A stretch of 64,000 bases of DNA from Alteromonas pelagimontana (GCF_002499975.2 NZ_CP052766.1:3410001-3474000), one strand, 5' to 3'; counted from the stretch's first letter, positions 37,148 through 46,402 are shown. The notes: generated from the letters alone by a model not told the origin. Translations and numbers: made by a program.

Positions 37148-37163
37148 AGCACTTATAGTGCCA
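37148..37163 (-). promoter_or_regulatory. Sigma-54 promoter of PEP-CTERM gene 3
   Basis: The minus strand reads TGGCACTATAAGTGCT with the sigma-54 spacing, 54 bp upstream of ATG 37093. Confidence 0.85.
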
Positions 37164-37223
37164 CGTTTATAAGGCGTTGTTTTTATGAGCATAGTGATCG
37201 GTGGAAAATTTATAATTTTACAA

Positions 37224-37242
37224 AGTGTAAAAGAACTCGACA
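37224..37242 (-). promoter_or_regulatory. Conserved upstream activator-like box, PEP-CTERM gene 3
   Basis: Plus strand AGTGTAAAAGAACTCGACA. The core AGTGTAAAA is shared with the other two boxes and the distance to the -24 element is again 60 bp. It lies just before the end of the ThiF-like gene. Confidence 0.65.
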
Positions 37243-37253
37243 CAAGTTGGCCG

Positions 37254-38108
37254 TTATTTAAGCACAATGCTGGCTGCTATCTTGTACTTCAATTTCTGCA
37301 GCAGCCCGCGGTTTCCCTTGGGGCACCAGGTTTTTTTCATAGTATTTCTGTAAGCATCAAAATGTAAACCATAAGGCGCGCAAAGCACTTCGCCACGATT
37401 TAACAGAATCTTTAACGCGTAAGTTTCGGCAACACCTGCACATAACGTTACCGACATGGCAGTGGAGGGGCCTCGTTTCGCTTTAAAGTCTACTGCTGAT
37501 TTATCCACCAGATACGGGCGTTGCAGCATAGCGGGGGAAAGCCCGATTAAAAACTGGATAAGCTGTTCTTCCTCGGTGGCTTTGTCTTCGAAGCGAAAAT
37601 ATTCTTCAAAACTCATTTTCCCTGGCATAAAACAAAGCAGCGCTGTTCCCATACCTAACGGAGCCGCAGTAACAACGGGAATACCAGCGTCATAGCATTT
37701 CTGAAACACCAGCTTACGCGCAGCAAGCGCAAAAAAGTCCAGGCTGTCTATATAAAGGTCTACGTCTTTAAGAAAGTCATCGACGTTGCTCTCGTCGATT
37801 CCCTGGGGAAATTCACGAATCGACATTTCAGGGTTTATGTCCAGCAGCATTGAGGACATAACCGTCATTTTGTCTTTATCGACAGTAGACATGAACGCAC
37901 CAGCCTGACGGTTAAAGTTGTGCACATCGTACTGATCAAAATCAGATATGTTTAAATTGCTGACACCCAATCGCGCAAGGGTAAGGGTGTGTAAGCTGCC
38001 AACTCCGCCACAGCCAGCAATGGCAACGCGTTTATTTTTTAACTGCTGCTGTTCAGCGCGGGTTACCCAGCCAATATTTCGTGAGAATGCTTTATCGTAA
38101 TCGAACAC
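37254..38108 (-). CDS. ThiF/MoeB/HesA-family E1-like adenylyltransferase
   Basis: A 284-residue protein with the E1 adenylation fold: VAIAGCGGVGSLHTLTLARLG at the N-terminus (Gly loop residues 32-38), SDFDQYDVHNFNRQAG holding the conserved Asp, Asn and Arg that bind ATP and metal, and DLYIDSLDFFALAARK. E1-like enzymes adenylate a protein or peptide C-terminus or a small molecule. The CxxC zinc pairs of MoeB/ThiF are not seen, and no ubiquitin-like partner is encoded nearby. It is divergent from an exported protease and lies beside the PEP-CTERM genes. Its role there is unknown. Confidence 0.82.
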   Translation of the reverse strand: MFDYDKAFSRNIGWVTRAEQQQLKNKRVAIAGCGGVGSLHTLTLARLGVSNLNISDFDQYDVHNFNRQAGAFMSTVDKDKMTVMSSMLLDINPEMSIREFPQGIDESNVDDFLKDVDLYIDSLDFFALAARKLVFQKCYDAGIPVVTAAPLGMGTALLCFMPGKMSFEEYFRFEDKATEEEQLIQFLIGLSPAMLQRPYLVDKSAVDFKAKRGPSTAMSVTLCAGVAETYALKILLNRGEVLCAPYGLHFDAYRNTMKKTWCPKGNRGLLQKLKYKIAASIVLK

Positions 38109-38253
38109 TTCTTACTCTCTTATGAATTCGCGCCAGTATATTTCCTGGTTTTGTTAATAAATCGACATCATGCCAAAGATGACATGATTATGTTAAAGAA
38201 AAATGCTAAAAAAAGGTGTTGTGGAAGGATTATAGCTAAGGAGTGTATAAATA

Positions 38254-39018
38254 GTGCAGTACTTGATAGCGATTCTCGCTGCTTTGAGTGTTGTCGTTTG
38301 TCGACCTGCCCTTTGTGCGGACTTTGTTGATAACGTCAAAAAGATAAAAACATCGATAGTGGGAGTGGGGGTTTACTCACCCATGGGAACTGTCAGTCAC
38401 CAGCTTAGCGGTACAGGGTTTGTGATAGGTGACGGACACTATGTGGTTACCAATCATCATGTGGTCACCACCGCGCTGGATAAAAAGGTGAAATCCGGCA
38501 GAGTGGTGTTTGTTCCTAAAGGTAAACGGGCCGAGATAATTCCCATTGAGCAAATCTTCACCGATGAAGAGCATGACATTGCCATCGTTAAAATTGGCAA
38601 AGCCTTACCGGCGGTGAACATGGTTGCAGCAGATACCATTATTGACGATGGCGAAGACATCGCGATTACCGGCTTTCCCATCGGCGGAATATTAGGGTTG
38701 TACGCTGCGACTCACAAAGGAATAGTGGCCGCATACACGCCAAATATCATTGCGGCCCAGAATAGCCAGCAATTATCGGAGCAGTTTCTTCAGCATATTC
38801 GCAACCCGTTTATGGTATACCAGCTGGATATAGTTGCTTACCCCGGAAACAGTGGTAGTCCGGTATATCTGGCCGGTAGCGGTAAAGTAATTGCGGTAAT
38901 TAATAAAGTATTTGTTAAAGAAACCAAAGAATCGGCCATTACCAGCCCAAGCGGAATTACGTATGCAGTTCCGATTAGCCACGTTTATGCCTTGGCAAAA
39001 AAGCACAATATATTATAA
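38254..39018 (+). CDS. Exported trypsin-like (HtrA-type) serine protease
   Basis: A 254-residue protein with a signal peptide (residues 1-22, ending ALCA). The catalytic triad of the S1C family is visible: His69 in VVTNHHVVT, Asp108 in EHDIAIVK and Ser200 in YPGNSGSPVY. There is no PDZ domain, so it is a short protease. It begins with GTG after AAGGAG at a 10-bp spacing. It should act in the periplasm or outside the cell. Next to the PEP-CTERM genes and the ThiF-like gene, it may process exported proteins; that link is inferred. Confidence 0.83.
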   Translation: MQYLIAILAALSVVVCRPALCADFVDNVKKIKTSIVGVGVYSPMGTVSHQLSGTGFVIGDGHYVVTNHHVVTTALDKKVKSGRVVFVPKGKRAEIIPIEQIFTDEEHDIAIVKIGKALPAVNMVAADTIIDDGEDIAITGFPIGGILGLYAATHKGIVAAYTPNIIAAQNSQQLSEQFLQHIRNPFMVYQLDIVAYPGNSGSPVYLAGSGKVIAVINKVFVKETKESAITSPSGITYAVPISHVYALAKKHNIL

Positions 39019-39119
39019 GAATATACCCGGGTATTGATTATCCTGAAAATTTGCGTTTCTTTGCATGTGGAAATGTGACAACATTTTGCCAGTTCGTTTT
39101 ATAAAAGCGTTGTATAACT

Positions 39120-40394
39120 ATGTCTGTAGAATTTAAAAAAATTGCTGTTATTGGATTAGGGTATGTCGGTTTGCCATTGGCAGTCGCATTCGGTAAGCAT
39201 CGCGAAACTGTGGGTTTCGACATTAACAAAAAAAGGGTGGAAGAACTTAAATCTAATCGGGATCATACGCTTGAAGTGTCGGAAGAAGAGCTAAAAGAAG
39301 CAAAGTTGCTTTCCTTTACCGCCGACAGCAGCCTGTTGTCAGGGTGTGACGTGATTATTGTCACTGTGCCTACGCCTATTGATAAGAACAAGCAGCCTGA
39401 CATGACACCGCTGCATAAAGCCAGTGAAATGATTGGAGAAGTGATTACCCCCAACACCACTGTCATTTATGAATCTACTGTGTACCCTGGGGCCACTGAA
39501 GAATACTGTATTCCGCTGATTGAGAAAAAATCAGGCCTTACCTTTAACAAAGACTTTTTTGCCGGTTATAGCCCCGAGCGAATCAATCCGGGTGATAAAA
39601 CGCACCGGCTCGACTCCATTGTAAAAGTGACTGCCGGCAGTACGCCTGACATTGCTGACAAAATCGACGCGCTGTATAACGAAATTATTAAAGTGGGTAC
39701 GCACAAAGCTTCATCTATTAAGGTGGCAGAAGCGGCCAAAGTCATTGAAAACACTCAGCGGGATCTTAACATTGCGCTTATCAATGAACTGGCGATGATT
39801 TTTGAACGTGCGGGTATTGATACCGAAGAAGTGCTGGAAGCGGCGGGCAGTAAGTGGAACTTTCTGCCATTTCGGCCCGGGCTGGTCGGCGGTCACTGTA
39901 TTGGCGTAGACCCTTACTACCTTACCCATAAAGCCGAAGAATTAGGGCACCATCCAGATGTGATACTGGCCGGGCGCAGAATTAATGACCAGATGGGAGA
40001 GTATGTCGTCTCTCGATTGGTTAAAAGCATGCTGAAAAAGCAGATTATGGTCAATGGTGCCAATGTTCTGTTGCTGGGTATTACTTTTAAAGAAAACTGC
40101 CCGGATATTCGTAATACCAAAGTGGTGGATATTGCCAGCGAGTTACAGCAGTACAACGTGAACCTGGACATTTATGATCCATGGGCCAGCACTGAAGAAG
40201 TGGAAGAAGAGTACGGACTCAAGTTAATTGACAAACCTGAAGCAGGTAAATACGACGCAGTGATCGCTGCCGTGGCACATCGGCAATTTAAAGAATGGTC
40301 ATCTCAGCAACTACGAAGCCTGTGTAAAGAAACCTCTGTAGTCTTTGATCTTAAATATATGTTTGAAAAATCAAGCGTTGATATACGTTTATAA
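39120..40394 (+). CDS. tviB: UDP-sugar 6-dehydrogenase, TviB/WbpO-like
   Basis: A 424-residue NAD-dependent nucleotide-sugar dehydrogenase. The N-terminal NAD site is [32 protein letters not shown] and [16 protein letters not shown] follow, and the catalytic Cys is in [25 protein letters not shown] sequence near residue 260. The C-terminal [15 protein letters not shown] binds the UDP-sugar. The best match is the group that oxidises UDP-GlcNAc or UDP-GalNAc to the uronic acid, though UDP-glucose cannot be excluded. It is followed 11 bp later by the epimerase, and the two supply an acidic sugar for the exopolysaccharide. Confidence 0.9.
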   Translation: MSVEFKKIAVIGLGYVGLPLAVAFGKHRETVGFDINKKRVEELKSNRDHTLEVSEEELKEAKLLSFTADSSLLSGCDVIIVTVPTPIDKNKQPDMTPLHKASEMIGEVITPNTTVIYESTVYPGATEEYCIPLIEKKSGLTFNKDFFAGYSPERINPGDKTHRLDSIVKVTAGSTPDIADKIDALYNEIIKVGTHKASSIKVAEAAKVIENTQRDLNIALINELAMIFERAGIDTEEVLEAAGSKWNFLPFRPGLVGGHCIGVDPYYLTHKAEELGHHPDVILAGRRINDQMGEYVVSRLVKSMLKKQIMVNGANVLLLGITFKENCPDIRNTKVVDIASELQQYNVNLDIYDPWASTEEVEEEYGLKLIDKPEAGKYDAVIAAVAHRQFKEWSSQQLRSLCKETSVVFDLKYMFEKSSVDIRL

Positions 40395-40405
40395 GGAAAA
40401 GTGAC

Positions 40406-41422
40406 ATGAAAGTTCTGGTAACGGGAGCCGCGGGCTTCATTGGTTCGCATGTATCCATGTATCTGCTTGAGCGCGGCGACGAAGTGGTTGGTTTAGATAA
40501 TCTTAACGATTATTACGACGTTACACTAAAACATGCGCGGCTGGATCGCGTCAAAGCATTACCCAGCGCCGACAAGTTCAGCTTTGTAAAAATGTCGGTT
40601 GAAGACAAAGACGGTATGGAAAAGCTGTTTAAAGAACAGCAATTTGACAAGGTAGTTCATCTGGCAGCACAAGCAGGGGTACGGTATTCACTGGAAAACC
40701 CTCATGCTTATATTGATTCCAATATTGTCGGCTTTATGAATATTCTTGAAGGCTGCCGCCACAACAAGGTTAAGCACCTGGTGTATGCATCTTCCAGTTC
40801 AGTGTATGGTGCCAACGAAAGCATGCCGTTTGCTGTTGAAGATAACGTTGACCATCCTGTTTCTTTGTATGCAGCCAGCAAAAAAGCGAACGAGCTAATG
40901 GCACATACTTACAGCCATTTATACGATTTGCCTACCACCGGCCTGCGCTTTTTCACTGTTTATGGTCCGTGGGGCAGACCAGACATGGCGCTTTTCCTGT
41001 TTACCAAAGCGATTTTAGCCGGTGAGCCAATCAAGGTATTTAACCATGGTAACCACCGCCGCGATTTCACCTACATCGACGATATTGTAGAAGGTGTTAT
41101 TCGTACGCTGGACAATACCGCTGAGCCAAACCCTAAATGGACAGGTGAAACGCCTGCGCCTGGGTCGAGCAAGGCGCCGTGGAAAGTGTACAACATTGGC
41201 GCGCAAACGCCGGTTCATCTGTTAACTTATATTGAAACCCTGGAAAAAGCGCTGGGCAAAAAAGCAGAGAAAGAACTGCTGCCATTACAGCTAGGCGATG
41301 TACCTGATACTTTTGCCGATGTGCAGGCGCTGATAAATGATACCGGCTATCGTCCAACCACTACCATAGATACCGGCATTAAAAACTTTGTTGAGTGGTA
41401 CAAAGGCTACTATAACGTATAA
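40406..41422 (+). CDS. NAD-dependent epimerase, UDP-glucuronate 4-epimerase type
   Basis: A 338-residue short-chain dehydrogenase-type epimerase. [21 protein letters not shown] at the N-terminus binds [21 protein letters not shown] is typical of uronate 4-epimerases, and [19 protein letters not shown] holds the YxxxK catalytic pair. [12 protein letters not shown] and [19 protein letters not shown] complete the pattern. With the dehydrogenase before it, it would make UDP-galacturonate or its N-acetyl form. AAGGA precedes ATG. A strong terminator follows. Confidence 0.9.
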   Translation: MKVLVTGAAGFIGSHVSMYLLERGDEVVGLDNLNDYYDVTLKHARLDRVKALPSADKFSFVKMSVEDKDGMEKLFKEQQFDKVVHLAAQAGVRYSLENPHAYIDSNIVGFMNILEGCRHNKVKHLVYASSSSVYGANESMPFAVEDNVDHPVSLYAASKKANELMAHTYSHLYDLPTTGLRFFTVYGPWGRPDMALFLFTKAILAGEPIKVFNHGNHRRDFTYIDDIVEGVIRTLDNTAEPNPKWTGETPAPGSSKAPWKVYNIGAQTPVHLLTYIETLEKALGKKAEKELLPLQLGDVPDTFADVQALINDTGYRPTTTIDTGIKNFVEWYKGYYNV

Positions 41423-41446
41423 ACAACGCCTGAAACTATAGGTGTT

Positions 41447-41479
41447 AAAAAGGCTGACAGTCTGCTGCCAGCCTTTTTT
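41447..41479 (+). terminator. Intrinsic terminator after epimerase
   Basis: AAAAAGGCTG (41447-41456) pairs with CAGCCTTTTT (41469-41478); inside it CAG and CTG extend the stem past an A/C mismatch. The T-run follows directly. It is 25 bp after the stop. Confidence 0.85.
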
Positions 41480-41609
41480 AATGTGGTTTTTTCAGCTTTT
41501 GAGCTGCGCCAATTGCGTCCGATTTAGGCCCACTACACCTTCACCAAACTGGCTTATCAAAAGTTAAGAGATTCCCGCGCTGAGTGAGCACACATCATTG
41601 CGGATTACT

Positions 41610-42449
41610 TTACGGCGTGATATCTGACGCTGGAAGCTGGTCTCGAATAGATTGGCGGATGGTAGTTAACATTTTGGCAAAACCCGGCTTCAGGTTTTTT
41701 TGTAGTAAATCCTGATTAATATAATAGGGCGCGCGGCGTCCATGATAATCCACCACCGGTCCAATTTGCTCAAACTTTATTCCCACAAAACTCATACTGC
41801 GGGCTAATCGTGGTTCCATCATTACATAAGCATGTTCAATGTTGCTTTCAAGCGCAGTCGCTGCAGCGGCGAAGTACAAACCTACTGCAATGAATGGAAA
41901 ACAGCGAAGTTCGGTTTCTGAATAGGTTTGCTGGTTAATTACACCGGTTGCAGCGCCAGCAAAGCGGTCCATTTGACGACGACGGAAGTAGCTGGGAACG
42001 GCAAGGCGGGAAATTTCGCATACGTTTTTGCGGTCAAAATGATAAGGATTGAGATCCTGTCGGCTAATGGACGATAAACAATATTTCTCTATCGGCAATT
42101 GCTCGTGAGATTCCAGCGGCCTGACAATGCGTACCGTTCCCGCGAGTTGATCAGAGTTGATATGCCGAATCAGACAGTGGCGCGAGAACTTGTCGAAGTC
42201 GTCTACTTCAAGGCCGTTCTCTTTAACCGGCTCAAAACCTAGCTCTTCGCAGTACACATTGTGGCGAATTTTAAATACAGATTCTCGCAGGTCTTCATCT
42301 ATTGCCAATACTGGCTGAAGAAATGTGCTGAAGTGACTGGAGATATAATTAGCTTCGCGCAGTTGCTGGTAACCGGTAACTAATTTTCCCAGTTTGGTTT
42401 TCTTCACCTTCTTAGAAAGGTTATCGAAGATGGATCGCTTTTGAGTCAT
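41610..42449 (-). CDS. PEP-CTERM/exosortase system-associated acyltransferase
   Basis: This 279-residue protein belongs to the GNAT-like group related to autoinducer and N-acyl-amino-acid synthases. After a basic N-terminus it has VFKIRHNVYCEELGFEP (the LuxI-type Arg and Glu region), GTVRIVRP and EISRLAVPSYFRRRQMD, with YVMMEPRLARSMSFVGIKFEQIG in the second half. The family is confined to exosortase genomes and is thought to acylate an amine with a fatty acyl group; the product is unknown. ATG 42449 has a poor ribosome site; a TTG at 42494 would add 15 residues and is no better. Confidence 0.82.
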   Translation of the reverse strand: MTQKRSIFDNLSKKVKKTKLGKLVTGYQQLREANYISSHFSTFLQPVLAIDEDLRESVFKIRHNVYCEELGFEPVKENGLEVDDFDKFSRHCLIRHINSDQLAGTVRIVRPLESHEQLPIEKYCLSSISRQDLNPYHFDRKNVCEISRLAVPSYFRRRQMDRFAGAATGVINQQTYSETELRCFPFIAVGLYFAAAATALESNIEHAYVMMEPRLARSMSFVGIKFEQIGPVVDYHGRRAPYYINQDLLQKNLKPGFAKMLTTIRQSIRDQLPASDITP

Positions 42450-42909
42450 AAGATCTACTACACGCTGTCCTGACACATCTAAAAATGATGACAAAGAAAA
42501 ACATTGTTGTTTGTCTAGTCCCTTTCAATTTTCCTGAGCCACGCTCTGGCGGTAAGCCAGAATGTGGTCAGGATAATCTGCTTGCCAGTGAAAATTAGTT
42601 CCGGCAGAATAAATCCAGAAACAGATCCCCAGCAGACAGTGCAGTATTCTCTATATCGGCAGTCTTGCAGTTATTGCCAGCAATCTTTCTATATTCTCAA
42701 TAATAGCTCACTTTACGCAAATAAAGAGAAGATCCGATAGGTATAATTTTTATATCTTACTGCTATCCCGCTATAACCCTCAGGATTAGCGGGTTGGGTG
42801 CAAAAAGCTGCCGCAGGCGAAGTCTCTGAAGTAAAGATACCATCATTTGTAAGTGGAAAAAACTGAGCTCATTGGTTTTATCAATCCGCAGAGCCAGTTG
42901 CCACTCTGG
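42450..42909. other. Intergenic region, 460 bp
   Basis: No gene was found. A hairpin CCCGCTA (42767-42773) pairing with TAGCGGG (42787-42793) lies downstream of the broken malate synthase gene and may be its old terminator. The 200 bp before the acyltransferase should hold its promoter; no clear elements were identified. Confidence 0.5.
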
Positions 42910-43467
42910 GTAGTATAACTATATGGTGTCGATCGCGCTTTCATTTCACGCCTGCGCGCATTTAACAAGGGCTCGGAGTAACCAATTAGGCTGCGCTTTT
43001 CCTGTAAAAATAAGATCTTTCGCCGCCAGAAACCCCAGCGCGGTTTCAGGATTCGGCATCATGGCGATATTCTAGCCATTGCTCTGGATTGCAAAGCGTG
43101 GTGCTGGCGCCGTTTTCCAGTTCCACGGTTAGCTGCTCGCTATTAACTGCGGCCCCGCCATGGTTAGCGATTTCAGGATCTACGTTAGTAACATCAATGT
43201 TTACCTGGTCAGGCTGAGGAGTAGGGTAGCCAATTTTCTGCAAAAAACTTTTGTAATCAGGGCCGCCCGGAGGATCGCCCCGGCGATGATAATCATCAAT
43301 TAACTCTTGCAGCGACTGACGCTTAGCCAGCAACGCTTAATTGACGCCGGTAAGGCCGCCCAGAATGCAGCGCTTTCTATTTGTGTTCCCACAAGCGCCT
43401 GATCGTTAATAAAAGTGTCGAGAACCCTGGCAATCTGTAAACGCCCGCGTGTTATATATTCGCTCAT
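42910..43467 (-). pseudogene. glcB: Malate synthase G remnant
   Basis: Minus-strand pieces in order match malate synthase G. From ATG 43467, after an AGGCAGG ribosome site, comes an N-terminus of about 42 residues (MSEYITRGRLQIARVLDTF, then FWAALPA). A frameshift and short loss follow, then LLAKRQSLQELIDDYHRRG, YKSFLQKIGYPTPQP and VDPEIANHGG. A large internal loss leads to QLTVELENGASTTL and EYRHDAES, then most of the protein is missing, and finally the C-terminal FLAAKDLIFTGKAQPN plus GYSEPLLNARRREMKA after a one-base insertion. Only about 0.56 kb of a normal 2.2 kb remains. The glyoxylate step cannot be made from it. Confidence 0.88.
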
Positions 43468-43576
43468 ACCTGCCTCTTACCTGAAATATTCATCTCAGTG
43501 TAAAGCGCCTACCTCCCGGTTTTCAGTTTATGCTTGCTATCTAAATCATTTTCTTTGTGAATGACAGGGGGAGCGG

Positions 43577-44521
43577 TTAGCTGTTTCCTAGCGACGTAGC
43601 CACATCGCTTATCAGTCGTCGTAACCAAATATGCCCGACATCATGGTGAAGCAGCGCGCTCCACGCCATTTTCAGCGCAATAGGGGGTATGTCAAAAGGT
43701 GGCTCTTTGAGCACAACTTTAGGATCGTCTTTAAAAATTTTAGCCGCTTTGCTGGGAAGCGTAGCAATGAGGTTTTGCGTTTTCGCAATTTGTAAGGCCG
43801 CATGATAGTGACGCGTGAAAACGCGAATATCCCGCTGTTTACCGAGTTTAGTCAGTTCTGCATCCACCCAGCCAAGTTTCTGTACTTCGTTGGGATCAAT
43901 TCCTACACCCACACCGAATCCGGTTTTGCTTACCCAGATGTGCTGCGCGCTAAGATAACTTTCCAGATCCCACTTATTCACCAGGGGATGGTTGGCGCTG
44001 ATAACACAGCTAAATGTATCGTACCAGATGACCTTTTGATGAAACGAAAGCGGCAGTTCTTCAAAACGGTTTATTGCCATATCCACTTTTCCCTGCTCAA
44101 CGTCATGAAAGGTAACGTCGCTGGGCGTAATAAGGTCAAGGGTGATGTTGGGTGCCATGCTCGCGAGTTTACCCACCAGTTCCAGTAACAGGGTACTTTC
44201 TGCATAGTCACTGGTCATAATGCGAAAGGTGCGATTGCTGGTGGCGGGATCAAAGTCGGTTTCGGGCTGAATGGAGCTTTCGAGCCTGCTTAACACGTCC
44301 CGGATCACCGGCTGCAATTCCAGAGCGCGTTGGGTGGGCGTCATGCCGTCGCTGGTGCGAACCAAAAGTGGATCTTTGAAGAGATCCCGCAGGCGCTTTA
44401 AGCCATTACTCATAGCTGGCTGCGTGATACTCAGCTGATTGGCTGCCCGCGTAACACTGCCTTCTCTTAACAATACATCCAGGTACACCAAAAGGTTAAG
44501 ATCCACCTTCGCAATATTCAT
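43577..44521 (-). CDS. LysR family transcriptional regulator
   Basis: A 314-residue regulator. The N-terminal winged helix-turn-helix reads VDLNLLVYLDVLLREGSVTR, then AANQLSITQPAMSNGLKRLRD and LLVRTSDGMTPT, as in NodD-type LysR proteins. A periplasmic-binding-like effector domain follows from about residue 90. It sits just upstream of the broken glcB on the same strand, and may once have controlled it or an associated acetate/glyoxylate operon. ATG 44521 is preferred to an in-frame ATG at 44554, which lacks a ribosome site. The effector is unknown. Confidence 0.85.
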   Translation of the reverse strand: MNIAKVDLNLLVYLDVLLREGSVTRAANQLSITQPAMSNGLKRLRDLFKDPLLVRTSDGMTPTQRALELQPVIRDVLSRLESSIQPETDFDPATSNRTFRIMTSDYAESTLLLELVGKLASMAPNITLDLITPSDVTFHDVEQGKVDMAINRFEELPLSFHQKVIWYDTFSCVISANHPLVNKWDLESYLSAQHIWVSKTGFGVGVGIDPNEVQKLGWVDAELTKLGKQRDIRVFTRHYHAALQIAKTQNLIATLPSKAAKIFKDDPKVVLKEPPFDIPPIALKMAWSALLHHDVGHIWLRRLISDVATSLGNS

Positions 44522-44879
44522 GTTTTTAATGCCTTTTATCCCAGTGATTAACATTGGCTATTATAAAGAGCCTTCCAGAAGATGTCAGATACCCGTGTCG
44601 TCGTAAAGTAAAAGGATTATTTATATTGAACTGGATTCCGGCTGAATATGATTTGGGAAACCAGCGATACGAGCAACGGCAGGAGCCAGCGTTGGCTAAC
44701 CGAGCGGGTTTTACTGACTGTCCGCTTTGTTTAAGTAGCGGTTCGCCATCTTTGACAGCCGCTTTTATGTTCATGGGTTTTCGCATCGGACTTGTAAAAT
44801 GGCCCACTGGCAGAATTACTTTTGTGCAGCCATGACTGCTGCTTTACACTACTTACGATTACTAATCATGGAAGCAAAC
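44522..44879. other. Divergent intergenic region, 358 bp
   Basis: The region separates the LysR gene from the alkaline phosphatase gene and should contain both promoters. A 93-codon frame on each strand (44554-44835 plus, 44526-44807 minus) has no homology that I recognise and no good ribosome site. A Pho box was looked for but not seen. Confidence 0.5.
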
Positions 44880-46322
44880 ATGTCTCGAAAACTTACGCTG
44901 ATATCTTTAATAAGCCTGGCACTCACCCAAGGTTGCGCACAAATGTCTGGCAGCAGCGCTGCAAACGACAAAGTAGCGACGGCGGCGACTGCGCCAAAAA
45001 ACATAATTATGGTTGTAGCTGATGGAATGGGCCCTGCCTATACTACTGCTTATCGCAATTTTGCTGACGACCCCGCCACAGATGAAATTGAAAATGTTGT
45101 TTTCGATGATATTTTTGTGGGAAATGCATCGACGTATCCTGCTGCGGTGTCCGGTTATGTAACAGATTCTGCGGCCGCAGCAACAGCGTTAGCCACTGGT
45201 GTAAAATCCTATAATGGTGCCATCGGCGTTGATGCCAACAAAGCGCCTGTAGGCTCTGTTTTACAGCGGGCAAAAGAATTGGGCTTGCGTACTGGCGTAG
45301 CGGTAACCTCGCAAATCAATCACGCCACCCCAGCCGCTTATATGGCACACAATGAAAGCCGTAGAAACTATGACGCGCTTGCAGACAGCTACTTTGATGA
45401 CAGAATAAACGGTCAGTTTGTCGCAGATGTTATGTTGGGTGGCGGTACGTCCTATTTTGAGCGTGAAGATCGCAATATTGTGGGGCAGTTCATTGATGAA
45501 GGTTATCAATATGTCGATAGCTATAACAAGCTGGCCACACTACCGGCTGGCTCTAAAGTATTAGGATTATTTGCCCCTGTAGGCTTGCCTGCGGCTCTGG
45601 ATGATGAGCGTCAAAACAGGCTGTCGTACATCGCCAAAAACGCCGTAAAACATCTTGAGAACGACAAAGGCTTCTTTTTGCTGATTGAAGCCAGTCAGGT
45701 AGATTGGGCGGGTCACAGCAATGACATTGGTTCTGCAATGGCGGAGATGCACGACCTTGCCCTTACCATGGAATATCTGCGTGGTTACGTGGCAGCACAT
45801 CCTGATACCTTGGTTGTTCTTACCGCCGATCATAGCACGGGTGGACTGACTATTGGCGCTAACGGCGAATATTCCTGGCATCCGGAGTATTTACGCAGCA
45901 TGAAAGCTTCTGTAGCCACTATTGCCAATGGCATGACTACACAGAGTAATTCTGCGAACTACGTCGCCGAGCAGCTGGGTTTTTCCTTATCTGATGAAGA
46001 GATAAAGCAAATTAACCGCATGGCGAAGCAGCAGGATGAAAAAGCGCGGGAAACGGCGTTAAAAGCCTTCTTGGATAAAAAAACCAATACCGGCTGGACC
46101 ACAGGCGGCCATACAGGTGTTGACGTTGAAGTTTTTGCCTTTGGTGCGGGAAGTGATGCGTTTGCCGGTCAAATCGACAACACCGATATTGCCCGAAACT
46201 TCTTTAACTTCCTGAACAGCTCAAGCGCGGCAACGAATGCAACAGCTCCCGCCAACGCAAAAGCGGAAAATGGCTCAGCAAGTAAAGGCTGCGACTTTAA
46301 TGATAGCCTGCACTGTAATTAA
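44880..46322 (+). CDS. Alkaline phosphatase, lipoprotein
   Basis: A 480-residue enzyme with a lipoprotein signal (MSRKLTLISLISLALTQGC, lipidated Cys19). Alkaline-phosphatase-fold motifs in order are IIMVVADGMGPAY (metal Asp), the nucleophile Ser in VTDSAAAATALATG, INHATPAAYMAHN, LLIEASQVDWAGHSND, VVLTADHSTGG and TTGGHTGVDVEVFAFG. It should release phosphate from monoesters at the cell envelope and needs Zn and Mg ions. The end holds an Ala/Asn-rich linker with two Cys residues. ATG 44880 follows GGAAG. Control by phosphate limitation is expected but no Pho box was visible. Confidence 0.9.
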   Translation: MSRKLTLISLISLALTQGCAQMSGSSAANDKVATAATAPKNIIMVVADGMGPAYTTAYRNFADDPATDEIENVVFDDIFVGNASTYPAAVSGYVTDSAAAATALATGVKSYNGAIGVDANKAPVGSVLQRAKELGLRTGVAVTSQINHATPAAYMAHNESRRNYDALADSYFDDRINGQFVADVMLGGGTSYFEREDRNIVGQFIDEGYQYVDSYNKLATLPAGSKVLGLFAPVGLPAALDDERQNRLSYIAKNAVKHLENDKGFFLLIEASQVDWAGHSNDIGSAMAEMHDLALTMEYLRGYVAAHPDTLVVLTADHSTGGLTIGANGEYSWHPEYLRSMKASVATIANGMTTQSNSANYVAEQLGFSLSDEEIKQINRMAKQQDEKARETALKAFLDKKTNTGWTTGGHTGVDVEVFAFGAGSDAFAGQIDNTDIARNFFNFLNSSSAATNATAPANAKAENGSASKGCDFNDSLHCN

Positions 46323-46380
46323 GAAATGCGAGGCTCGCTCTGGCAGCAATTGCAGGTTCTTTTACCGACTATGTTAAAGT

Positions 46381-46402
46381 GACGGCAGATGTGCCGTCTT
46401 TC
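46381..46402 (+). terminator. Terminator after alkaline phosphatase
   Basis: GACGGCA (46381-46387) pairs with TGCCGTC (46392-46398), loop GATG, followed by TTTCTCT. It lies 59 bp past the stop. Confidence 0.75.

Noticed and set aside
37093..37267. Long N-terminal extension of PEP-CTERM protein 3
   Set aside because: It would cover the sigma-54 promoter and displace the signal peptide; the sister genes start at the shorter position.
43046..43333. A 95-codon frame as an independent small gene
   Set aside because: Its sequence is two blocks of malate synthase G joined by an internal deletion, with matching N- and C-terminal pieces on each side.
44526..44835. Overlapping 93-codon frames on both strands before the alkaline phosphatase gene
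   Set aside because: No good ribosome site, no recognisable product and mirror coverage on both strands point to chance frames.
44522..44879. Pho box before the alkaline phosphatase gene
   Set aside because: No pair of CTGTCAT-like repeats at 11-bp spacing was found.
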